Positions 1 to 5,435 of a DNA stretch of 31,050 nt are shown in pieces. This stretch comes from CAKSHP01 sp045590935 (GTDB lineage Bacteria; Bacillota; Clostridia; UBA1381; UMGS1253). Made by a program: the position numbers and the translations under genes. The stretch spans positions 1 through 31,050 of the forward strand of contig JAZNSA010000084.1 of NCBI GenBank assembly GCA_045590935.1, given 5' to 3'. Under the pieces are notes generated by a model. It was given only the letters and a program-made list of their open reading frames with translations, was not told the origin of the DNA and searched no databases. How positions within the stretch are numbered: position 1 is the first letter of the stretch; every line of letters starts with the position of its first letter.

Positions 1-3
1 ACA

Positions 4-77
4 TCGCATCATTGCGAGTGATGCGAGCAACATCATTATGCGTAGCATAACATCATATCGCCTTCGGCGATGCATCA
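4..77. repeat. Array of three short hairpins joined by CATCA linkers
   Basis: Three perfect inverted repeats follow one another. The first pairs 4-11 with 19-26 (TCGCATCA/TGATGCGA, 7-nt loop). The second pairs 36-41 with 45-50 (TTATGC/GCATAA, loop GTA). The third pairs 57-62 with 66-71 (ATCGCC/GGCGAT, loop TTC). The linker CATCA recurs at 31-35, 51-55 and 73-77. The array touches the window edge and may continue to the left. It stops directly before the promoter of the four-helix-bundle gene, so it is either part of the same mobile unit or an upstream transcript end. Its function is unknown. Confidence 0.75.
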
Positions 78-106
78 TTGAAATGTATAAAAACTTGTGA
101 TATAAT
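78..106 (+). promoter_or_regulatory. Sigma-A promoter of the four-helix-bundle gene
   Basis: The -35 box TTGAAA (78-83) and the -10 box TATAAT (101-106) are separated by exactly 17 bp, and TGA before the -10 makes it an extended box. The expected transcript start near 113 falls on the Shine-Dalgarno sequence, so the leader would be only about 15 nt. Confidence 0.75.
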
Positions 107-127
107 TTGATAAAAGGAGGCGATTTT

Positions 128-484
128 GTGAAAGAAAACAAACTTATGGAACTTTCAATGGATTTTTCCGTTGATATCATAAATCTAGTTAAGCATTTAA
201 AATCAAGCCACGAATCTATTATATCAAATCAGATTGGCAGAAGTGGAACTTCTATCGGAGCGAATATCCACGAGGCACAGTACGCACAAGGAAAAAAGGA
301 TTTTATATCAAAACTCGAAATCGCATTAAAGGAAGCAAGTGAAACAGGATATTGGCTTGAACTGTTATACAGAACAAAATATATTGATGAGCAGACCTTC
401 AAATCGCTTTCTTCCAAATGCAGTTCGCTCAGGGTAATGCTGATTTCTTCTTGTAAAACTGCAAAACAGAATTTAGAAAAATAA
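128..484 (+). CDS. Four-helix bundle protein (23S rRNA IVP family)
   Basis: This is a 118-residue protein of the four-helix-bundle family first seen encoded in intervening sequences of 23S rRNA genes; the same fold is used by the Avd proteins of diversity-generating retroelements. Recognisable features are the N-terminal ELSMDF segment, the SNQIGRSGTSIGANIHEA core with its conserved Arg-x2-x-Ser-x-GANI pattern, the KDFISKLEIALKEASET helix, and a tyrosine/tryptophan-rich YWLELL segment. The GTG start at 128 is chosen because AAAGGAGG (113-120) lies 7 nt upstream; an upstream TTG at 107 would put that site inside the gene. Homologues are often orphan genes of unknown function. It is followed after 23 nt by a methyltransferase gene and preceded by a hairpin array, which suggests an accessory cassette. 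Confidence 0.85.
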   Translation: MKENKLMELSMDFSVDIINLVKHLKSSHESIISNQIGRSGTSIGANIHEAQYAQGKKDFISKLEIALKEASETGYWLELLYRTKYIDEQTFKSLSSKCSSLRVMLISSCKTAKQNLEK

Positions 485-507
485 GAATTTGACGAGGTAT
501 TATATAG

Positions 508-1122
508 ATGAACGATAATAAAAAGTTGTCAAAAGATACTTTTAATCTGCAGGCAACAACATATGATATAGATAAAAACGGAGCACACGCAAGAACACTA
601 TATCCGCACATTATAGATAAATTATCAGATATATCGTTTGATAATGTGCTTGATGTGGGCTGTGGTACAGGTGAAATCTTAAATACTATTAAAAACATAT
701 ACCCTGCTGTTTCGCTATACGGAATTGATATCTCAGAAGAAATGTTAAAAAAGTCAAAAGAGAAATTGTTGAATACTGCAGAATTATCTCTTGGGGATGC
801 CGAGCATTTACCATATGAACATGGTAAATTTGATTTGCTGATGTGTACTGATAGTTTTCATCACTATCCTAATCCGCAGAAAGCGATGGAGGAATTCCAT
901 AGAGTACTGAAAACTGACGGTCATATACTATTGGCTGATTTTTGGAAGCCTTTCCCTGTTCGCCAGTTGATGAACATTTTTATTCCATTCAGTAATGAGG
1001 GGGATGTTAAAGTTTATTCTAAAAAAGAGATTATAAGCTTTTTATCATATAGTGGTTTTCAAAATATAGAGTATCAGAAAGTGAACAACTCGAGTTATTT
1101 AGTAATAGCAAAAAAGCAATAA
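508..1122 (+). CDS. Class I SAM-dependent methyltransferase
   Basis: This 204-residue protein has the Rossmann-fold methyltransferase layout. Motif I is VLDVGCGTG at residues 47-55, an acidic GIDIS strand end follows near residue 72, then an LGDAEHLPY segment and an LLMCTDSFHHY motif-IV region. It belongs to the broad UbiE/Methyltransf_11 group, whose members methylate small molecules, quinones or sometimes proteins. The substrate cannot be read from the sequence. It sits 23 nt after the four-helix-bundle gene, so the two may be co-transcribed, with a modest GAGG site upstream of the ATG. An 8-bp inverted repeat, AACAAATT/AATTTGTT (1127-1144), follows the stop codon, and a stronger terminator lies about 100 nt downstream. 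Confidence 0.85.
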   Translation: MNDNKKLSKDTFNLQATTYDIDKNGAHARTLYPHIIDKLSDISFDNVLDVGCGTGEILNTIKNIYPAVSLYGIDISEEMLKKSKEKLLNTAELSLGDAEHLPYEHGKFDLLMCTDSFHHYPNPQKAMEEFHRVLKTDGHILLADFWKPFPVRQLMNIFIPFSNEGDVKVYSKKEIISFLSYSGFQNIEYQKVNNSSYLVIAKKQ

Positions 1123-1220
1123 GGAAAACAAATTCCAATTTGTTAAGTGTCAAACCGGTGTACTTTTCTTCTAACATATCTATTGGTATGTACAATTTAG
1201 TCTTACTTAGACAACCTAAA

Positions 1221-1251
1221 AAAGCAATCGGTTTTAATCGGTTGCTTTTTT
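1221..1251 (+). terminator. Rho-independent terminator
   Basis: AAAGCAATCG and CGGTTGCTTT form a stem with one G-T pair around a short TTTTAAT loop, followed by a run of T. It ends the four-helix-bundle/methyltransferase unit and lies just before the -10 box of the next unit. Confidence 0.75.
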
Positions 1252-1264
1252 GTTTCTTTATGGG

Positions 1265-1273
1265 TGATATAAT
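1265..1273 (+). promoter_or_regulatory. Extended -10 element (TGATATAAT) of the structured RNA unit
   Basis: TGA-TATAAT is a perfect extended -10 box. I see no good -35 box 16-18 bp upstream, where the sequence is the T tract of the preceding terminator. The expected transcript start is near 1280, a few bases before the first strand of the closing helix of the structured region. Confidence 0.5.
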
Positions 1274-1439
1274 GATGGCTTTTGAGGGTTATGAGACCGG
1301 CGAGCGATGCTCGTTGGCACGGTGGGCGACCGCTTCCATGCGGAAGATAAAGGGAGCTTAGCGTGGCGTAGCGGTCAAAGACGACAGCGAACGACGGTGA
1401 GTGTCTGTCGGCTTTGGGCCCCGCAAGAGGCACGAAGTG

Positions 1440-1481
1440 ATAACCCGAAGGTCGTTGGTTCAAATCCGGCCCCCGCAACCA
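1440..1481 (+). other. 3' half of an initiator tRNA (tRNA-fMet) with CCA end
   Basis: From ATAACCCGAAGGTCG onward the sequence follows the 3' half of bacterial initiator tRNA: the anticodon-stem 3' strand CCCGA, variable AGGTCG, T arm GTTGG-TTCAAAT-CCGGC, acceptor strand CCCCGCA and ACCA. Compared with the E. coli tRNA-fMet that I remember, it differs by one T-stem base. The base before it is G (1439), where the anticodon C should be. The 5' half (a GCGGGG acceptor strand, D arm and first half of the anticodon stem) is absent upstream, so this is not an intact tRNA gene. The break lies in the anticodon loop, a common integrase crossover position. Confidence 0.75.
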
Positions 1482-1484
1482 AAG

Positions 1485-1519
1485 AAATCCTTGAAACTAC
1501 TGAGTTTCAAGGATTTTTT
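1485..1519 (+). terminator. Strong Rho-independent terminator after the tRNA-like end
   Basis: AAATCCTTGAAACT (1485-1498) and AGTTTCAAGGATTT (1503-1516) form a perfect 14-bp stem with an ACTG loop, followed by T residues. It starts 3 nt after the CCA. Confidence 0.9.
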
Positions 1520-1538
1520 CTATCTTAAACCTCAAAAA

Positions 1539-1575
1539 ATAATTGTCGTATTTTTAATGTTTTTACGACAATTAT
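1539..1575. repeat. 12-bp inverted repeat containing TACGACA
   Basis: ATAATTGTCGTA (1539-1550) and TACGACAATTAT (1564-1575) are perfect reverse complements separated by 13 nt. The core TTTACGACA recurs twice more downstream, so this may be an operator rather than a terminator; no T tract follows. Confidence 0.7.
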
Positions 1576-1630
1576 CAGGAAATCATAGTTCTTTCCTTAT
1601 TTATATATTGCCATACGTATTTTCTCAAAA

Positions 1631-1660
1631 CAATAGATTTACGACAATAGATTTACGACA
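1631..1660. repeat. 14-bp tandem direct repeat (CAATAGATTTACGA x2)
   Basis: CAATAGATTTACGA occurs at 1631-1644 and again at 1645-1658, followed by CA. Each copy ends in the TTTACGACA core also present at 1562-1570. The copies lie just upstream of a possible -10 box TACAAT (1681-1686) for the following gene, where an activator or repressor could bind. The 1520-1710 gap contains nothing else I can support. Confidence 0.65.
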
Positions 1661-1710
1661 CCAATTTATATTTTTTATCATACAATGTAATTGGGAGGGA
1701 GGTGAATTAT

Positions 1711-2100
1711 ATGACATGCTTCAAATGTGAATGCACGTATTTATCAATAGTAGCAGGTATAATTGCGGGCGTTGTTTTAGGCGTTCTTTACGCTCTCGGC
1801 TTCGTTGCTACGGGGATAATTTTTTGGCTGTTTCTTGTTACAGGGCTTGCAGGCGTATTCGTATCGCCAATATACGCTTCAAACAGCGGATGCCTACAAT
1901 CAGAAAAATGCTTTTGTAAATTTAAAAACGCCATTATTACAGCATCAGCAGGAACAATTTTGACGGCAGCTGCGGGCTTAATAGTTTCAACTCTTACTTC
2001 AACCATTGCAACAGCTATCGTTTTAGGTCTTACAACATTCTTCTCAGTAATGCTGGTTGCTTTGATTATATGTCTTACTAACTGTTTATGTAACAACTAA
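1711..2100 (+). CDS. Small four-helix membrane protein with three cysteine triads
   Basis: This is a 129-residue protein I do not recognise. It has four hydrophobic segments (about 9-29, 32-54, 73-94 and 98-120). Nine cysteines are grouped into three clusters that each end in C-x-C: residues 3/6/8 (CFKCEC), 61/67/69 (CLQSEKCFC) and 121/125/127 (CLTNCLC). With four membrane helices, the N-terminus, the central loop and the C-terminus all lie on the same face, so the three clusters face one compartment. This is a geometry that could hold a metal ion or iron-sulfur cluster, or undergo thiol chemistry; that is inference. The ATG at 1711 is chosen because GGGAGGGAGGTG (1693-1704) precedes it; the in-frame GTG at 1702 lies within that site. 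TACGACA repeats upstream may control it. Confidence 0.8.
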   Translation: MTCFKCECTYLSIVAGIIAGVVLGVLYALGFVATGIIFWLFLVTGLAGVFVSPIYASNSGCLQSEKCFCKFKNAIITASAGTILTAAAGLIVSTLTSTIATAIVLGLTTFFSVMLVALIICLTNCLCNN

Positions 2101-2123
2101 CTGAAATTATAAAAAACAAGCGA

Positions 2124-2160
2124 CTGCGGCAAAATGATTTTAATAATCAAATTGCCGCAG
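2124..2160. terminator. Hairpin between convergent genes
   Basis: CTGCGGCAA (2124-2132) and TTGCCGCAG (2152-2160) form a 9-bp GC-rich stem between the cysteine-triad gene and tadA. On the minus strand it is followed within a few bases by TTGTTTTTT, so it most likely ends tadA and may also stop the plus-strand transcript. Confidence 0.6.
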
Positions 2161-2227
2161 CCTCATATTAATTTTTAGCATAAAATTATATTCAAATCAA
2201 TAGCTTAAAATCTTAAATCAATTTATG

Positions 2228-2683
2228 TTATGATTTTCTTAGCTTTTTAAAAAAAGCGGATAACATATCTGAACAAATCTCCTTCATAAGCCCGCCATAA
2301 ACATTTACATTATGGTTAAAAAGTCCCGCTTCAAACAAATCACACTTTGAGCCCGCCGCTCCCGCTTTTTTATCGTACGCTCCAAAGTAGAGATTCTCTG
2401 TTCTGCTCTGTATTATAGCTCCGCTGCACATAGGGCATGGTTCAAGAGTAACATATATATCGCAATTTTCCAAACGCCAGCTTCCTAATTTCTTATTTGC
2501 CTTTTGTATAGCTAAAAGCTCAGCGTGGCACAATGTATTTTGCTTCGTTTCTCTTAAATTGTGCGCCCTGGCAATTATTCTTCCGTTATTTACAACTACC
2601 GCCCCTATAGGACACTCCATTTTCTCCTCCGCTTTTTTCGCTTCCTTTATAGCTTCAAGCATAAATTTTTCGCAATATGCCAT
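2228..2683 (-). CDS. tadA: tRNA-specific adenosine deaminase TadA
   Basis: TadA deaminates adenosine 34 of tRNA-Arg(ACG) to inosine so that one tRNA can read CGU, CGC and CGA. The 151-residue protein is full length for the family. It has the zinc-dependent cytidine/adenosine deaminase signature: H53-A-E55, with His a zinc ligand and Glu the proton shuttle, and the P-C83-P-M-C86 motif that supplies the two cysteine ligands. The N-terminal Ala-rich helix and the PIGAVVV strand match the fold. The ATG at 2683 has GGAGGAT 6-7 nt upstream. It stands alone on the minus strand with its own promoter about 150 nt upstream. A guanine deaminase paralogue is possible, but the HAE..PCPMC spacing and the length favour TadA. 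Confidence 0.93.
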   Translation of the reverse strand: MAYCEKFMLEAIKEAKKAEEKMECPIGAVVVNNGRIIARAHNLRETKQNTLCHAELLAIQKANKKLGSWRLENCDIYVTLEPCPMCSGAIIQSRTENLYFGAYDKKAGAAGSKCDLFEAGLFNHNVNVYGGLMKEICSDMLSAFFKKLRKS

Positions 2684-2833
2684 ACCTATCCTCCAAAAAT
2701 CAAGCTTTGCTCGTCAAATTAACCACTTGCAAATGCAATTAAAAAACTCATTATACCTAAAAGCGAATGGTTTTCATTCCATTTTTGATATAATCTTTTT
2801 CCTCGTTCGTAGTTTTTATACACTATCACCTAC

Positions 2834-2861
2834 ATTATACCACACATTTTTCAAAAATCAA
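2834..2861 (-). promoter_or_regulatory. Sigma-A promoter for tadA
   Basis: On the minus strand TTGATT (2861-2856) and TATAAT (2839-2834) are spaced by 16 bp. The resulting leader is about 145 nt and has no strong structure apart from a weak 5-bp hairpin. The rest of the 2684-3000 gap holds an ATTTCAC/GTGAAAT inverted repeat (2871-2877/2897-2903) and AT-rich sequence. Confidence 0.6.
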
Positions 2862-3002
2862 CAATAAATAATTTCACTTGAAAACGCTTATTTTTGGTGA
2901 AATATTACAAATTTTACATCTTATTTTATGCTAAAGTAACAATGGTTTTGGTATATTTAATAGGTTTTTATGCATTTATATGAATAATTTTATACATTTT
3001 AC

Positions 3003-3031
3003 TTGACATTTGTTTGAAATAACATTATAAT
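3003..3031 (+). promoter_or_regulatory. Consensus sigma-A promoter for the sigma factor gene
   Basis: TTGACA (3003-3008) and TATAAT (3026-3031) are both perfect consensus hexamers with 17-bp spacing. Transcription would start near 3038, giving a leader of about 55 nt. Confidence 0.85.
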
Positions 3032-3093
3032 AATGTTTGTATACAATCAAAATTGGCTATATCAAATGCTTTTGTTTGGAGGATTGTTCTTTT

Positions 3094-3723
3094 ATGATAG
3101 AAAAAATCACAGAAAGTGATTTTAAGCTTATGCCTGATGAAGACGTTGTTTTGTTAGCGCAAAAGGGAAATCAATCGGCGGTTGAATACATTTTAGAAAA
3201 GTACAAGTCGCTTGTTAAGGCTCGTGTGAGAGCGTATTTTTTAGTTGGCGCTGATAGAGAGGACCTTCTTCAGGAGGGTATGATTGGTTTGTTTAAAGCA
3301 ATCAGGGATTTTTCCGTTGAAAAGCAAGCTAATTTCGCCGCATTCGCAGAGCTTTGTGCAACAAGGCAGATTGTTACTGCTATAAAAACGGCTACAAGGC
3401 AAAAGCATACGCCGCTTAACAATTATGTTTCGTTAAATAGACCGTCTTACGCTGACGATTCGGAGCATACGCTTTTGGATTCAATTTCGTATACTGCAAT
3501 TTCGGACCCTGAGCAGATAGTTATTAATGAAGAATCTTATAATACTACCTCCGAAAAAATTGCTGAGAATTTGAGTGCATTTGAAAAGAGCGTTCTTGCT
3601 GAGTATTTACAAGGAAAGAGCTATAGCGAAATTGCCAACGCTCAGAAGAGAAGCGTTAAATCGATAGACAATGCGTTGCAAAGAATAAAAAAGAAAATCG
3701 AAACAAATTTATCTACGAAATAG
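3094..3723 (+). CDS. sigH: RNA polymerase sigma factor SigH (Spo0H-type)
   Basis: This 209-residue sigma-70-family factor resembles Bacillus subtilis SigH, which directs RNA polymerase to early sporulation and transition-phase genes. Region 2 spans about residues 37-104, with the core-binding segment YFLVGADREDLLQEGMIGLF and the -10 recognition helix leading into RQIVTAIKTATRQKH. Region 4 (about 160-205) ends in the helix-turn-helix KSYSEIA..RSVKSIDNALQRIKKK. The KSIDNALQR wording is typical of SigH rather than of ECF factors. The ATG at 3094 has GGAGGA 10 nt upstream; an earlier in-frame TTG (3037) lies at the transcription start and is rejected. Here it is monocistronic and far from the ribosomal-protein/EF-Tu locus where spo0H often lies. 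A perfect vegetative promoter implies steady transcription, so control may be post-transcriptional. Confidence 0.9.
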   Translation: MIEKITESDFKLMPDEDVVLLAQKGNQSAVEYILEKYKSLVKARVRAYFLVGADREDLLQEGMIGLFKAIRDFSVEKQANFAAFAELCATRQIVTAIKTATRQKHTPLNNYVSLNRPSYADDSEHTLLDSISYTAISDPEQIVINEESYNTTSEKIAENLSAFEKSVLAEYLQGKSYSEIANAQKRSVKSIDNALQRIKKKIETNLSTK

Positions 3724-3812
3724 AACCGCAAGGTTTTATATATTATCCAAAGGCTTTAACTTTATAATCAGGATAGTTCTTTTGGAAGTAAATTAAAGTG
3801 AGGGGATTACCA

Positions 3813-4082
3813 ATGTACGAGGACAAAACATTAGTATGCAAGGATTGCGGAAACGAATTTGTGTTTACTGCAGGCGAACAGGAGTTTTATGCAGAGAAGG
3901 GCTTTGAGAACGAGCCTACTCGCTGCAAGGATTGCAGAGTTGCAAGAAAAGCAGCTATAAGGCAGTCGAGAGAAATGCATGAAATCATTTGCGCAGATTG
4001 CGGTGCAACAGCTCAGGTTCCGTTCAAACCAAAGAACGACAGACCTGTTTATTGCAGTACTTGTCTTGAGAATCACAGATAA
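3813..4082 (+). CDS. Zinc-ribbon protein with CxxC-x17-CxxC domain
   Basis: This 89-residue protein consists of two zinc ribbons. The first uses CKDC (residues 9-12) and CKDC (about 38-41), and resembles the 'probable zinc-ribbon' domain common in Firmicutes. The second is CADC, then 17 residues, then CSTC, matching the CxxC-x17-CxxC domain with its conserved VPFKP and RPVYC stretches. Such proteins are small, cytosolic and of unknown function, probably binding nucleic acid or a protein partner. The ATG at 3813 has GAGGGG 7 nt upstream. It is 90 nt after the sigma factor gene. A TATAAT at 3763-3768 without a clear -35 box could give it a separate promoter. It ends before a bidirectional terminator. 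Confidence 0.85.
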   Translation: MYEDKTLVCKDCGNEFVFTAGEQEFYAEKGFENEPTRCKDCRVARKAAIRQSREMHEIICADCGATAQVPFKPKNDRPVYCSTCLENHR

Positions 4083-4105
4083 TTCTGCAGGCTTATTATT
4101 AAAAG

Positions 4106-4152
4106 CAAAAAAAGAGAAGCTTTCTTACTATAATAAGGAGCTTCTCTTTTTT
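4106..4152. terminator. Bidirectional Rho-independent terminator
   Basis: AAAAAAGAGAAGCT (ending 4121) and AGCTTCTCTTTTTT (4139-4152) form a long stem with A and T tracts on either side. It can therefore terminate both the zinc-ribbon gene (plus) and the ABC exporter operon (minus). Confidence 0.88.
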
Positions 4153-4178
4153 GTATATCTTCGTATATCTTCATATTT

Positions 4179-5426
4179 TTAAAAAATCTTTGGCTCATCA
4201 AGACGTATATTTCCCCATGTTTTATTAAACCACTTTATATTTGCCTCGCCCGCAACCTTGTTAAAAGCAAGCCCAATAACAGAATAAAAATCCCTTATTG
4301 TTCCCGATACGGTAAAAAATGTGTATCTCGTTTCATACTCTCCCGCCTGAAGCTTGGAAATATCAAAAGATAACGTTTTGCAAACGCTCTCCCCCCTCTT
4401 GCCCGAATAAAACTTTTCAACTATAGATGTTGCAACAGGCTTTTTAAGAGAATCATATATCGTCATACGCATACATAAATCCGATATGTCCTCCTTATTT
4501 GTCCACATAAGCTTAATTTCAAGAGGCTCATTTGCCGAAAAATCAATTCTTTTATCAGCATATTCCGCACTATTTAATACAACAGGCGGATTCTCACAGT
4601 TTGCCAGATTATCATTTTCGTCATATTCTATATCGGTGCAAACATTTTCTCTCGACGAAATATACGCCTCAATCGCATTTTGCACATCGCCGTCGTAAGT
4701 AATTTTCCCATCTGCCATAACTATTGCTCTGTCGCAAAGCTGCTCAACAGTAGACATATTGTGGCTTACATAAAGTATAGTTCTGTTCTCTTCTTTTGCG
4801 AGCGAAAGCATCTTTTTTATACATTTATTCTGAAACTCGGCATCGCCAACCGCCAGCACCTCGTCCATAATTAAAATCTCCGAGCTGAGATGAGCCGCAA
4901 CGGAAAAGGCAAGCTTAACATACATTCCCGAGGAATACCTTTTAACAGGTGTGTCAATAAATTTCTCACATTCTGAAAATTGAATTATATCTTCAAGCTT
5001 TGACTTTATTTCTTTTTTTGTCATTCCAAGAATTGCGCCATTCAGATATATATTTTCCCTTCCTGTCAGTTCAGGATGAAATCCCGTTCCAATCTCAAGC
5101 ATTGAAGCTACTCTTCCCTTTATTTTTACACTTCCACTCGTAGGAGTTGTTATTTGCGATATTATTTTAAGAAGCGTCGACTTACCCGCTCCGTTTCGCC
5201 CAATTATTCCAACTGTTTCGCCCCTTGAAATTTCCAAATCAATTCCGTCAACTGCAAAAAAGCTTCCCCGATTTCTAATTGTGCCAATCTTTAAATTCGG
5301 GTTTTCTTTGCCTCTTATGCGTGCAAAAAAAGCTGAAATTTCACCAGCAAGAGTTTTTGCACCTGTTACGCCCAGGCGATACTGCTTTTTTAAATTTTCA
5401 ATTTTTATAACAATTTCATTAGCCAT
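4179..5426 (-). CDS. ABC exporter ATPase, Wzt/TagH type
   Basis: This 415-residue ATPase would drive export of a lipid-linked cell-surface polysaccharide or teichoic acid through the permease encoded just upstream. The nucleotide-binding domain has Walker A GRNGAGKST at residues 76-84, the ABC signature YSSGM at 164-168, Walker B ILIMDE at 184-189 and the switch histidine in VSHNM at 222. The extended N-terminus (about 60 residues before the core) and the RENIYLNGAILGM segment are typical of the O-antigen/teichoic-acid subfamily. Residues from about 270 to 415 form a separate beta-rich C-terminal domain like the carbohydrate-binding Wzt_C domain, suggesting recognition of the glycan's terminal modification. 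The gene begins 9 nt after the permease stop, so the two are co-translated partners. No glycosyltransferase genes lie nearby, so the substrate is unknown. Confidence 0.9.
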   Translation of the reverse strand: MANEIVIKIENLKKQYRLGVTGAKTLAGEISAFFARIRGKENPNLKIGTIRNRGSFFAVDGIDLEISRGETVGIIGRNGAGKSTLLKIISQITTPTSGSVKIKGRVASMLEIGTGFHPELTGRENIYLNGAILGMTKKEIKSKLEDIIQFSECEKFIDTPVKRYSSGMYVKLAFSVAAHLSSEILIMDEVLAVGDAEFQNKCIKKMLSLAKEENRTILYVSHNMSTVEQLCDRAIVMADGKITYDGDVQNAIEAYISSRENVCTDIEYDENDNLANCENPPVVLNSAEYADKRIDFSANEPLEIKLMWTNKEDISDLCMRMTIYDSLKKPVATSIVEKFYSGKRGESVCKTLSFDISKLQAGEYETRYTFFTVSGTIRDFYSVIGLAFNKVAGEANIKWFNKTWGNIRLDEPKIF

Positions 5427-5435
5427 ACCAATCTC

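Larger units (their letters stand above)
1280..1519 (+). ncRNA. Candidate structured RNA ending in a tRNA-fMet 3' half
   Basis: This GC-rich block stands out from its AT-rich surroundings and carries nested helices. A closing helix pairs GGGTTAT (1286-1292) with ATAACCC (1440-1446). A 9-bp hairpin with two G-T pairs joins 1297-1305 to 1309-1317. GACCGC (1328-1333) pairs with GCGGTC (1371-1376) around a small TTCC/GGAA hairpin (1334-1337/1342-1345). CGACAG (1382-1387) pairs with CTGTCG (1405-1410). The 3' strand of the closing helix is the start of a 42-nt initiator-tRNA 3' half that ends in CCA, followed directly by a strong terminator. A TGATATAAT box lies at the predicted 5' end. No convincing open reading frame exists. 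It matches no RNA class I can name (not tmRNA, RNase P, SRP or 6S). Alternatively it is the arm of an element integrated into a tRNA gene. Confidence 0.5.

Noticed and set aside
4..77. CRISPR array
   Set aside because: The repeated unit is only a 5-bp linker, the stems differ and no spacer-like segments are present; it is a set of hairpins.
1203..1478. Minus-strand 91-codon frame across the tRNA-like unit
   Set aside because: It is antisense to the structured RNA and tRNA half; its RGPDLNQRPSGY-type wording is a known artefact of translating tRNA regions, and it has no good ribosome binding site.
1361..1481. Complete tRNA gene with an unusual insertion
   Set aside because: No upstream strand gives a convincing GCGGGG acceptor and D arm; only the 3' half is clearly tRNA. 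TTGGG (1414-1418) can pair with CCCGA (1444-1448), but this is not enough.
1307..1528. Plus-strand frames through the structured unit and terminator
   Set aside because: They run through the tRNA 3' half and a perfect terminator stem and look like non-coding DNA.
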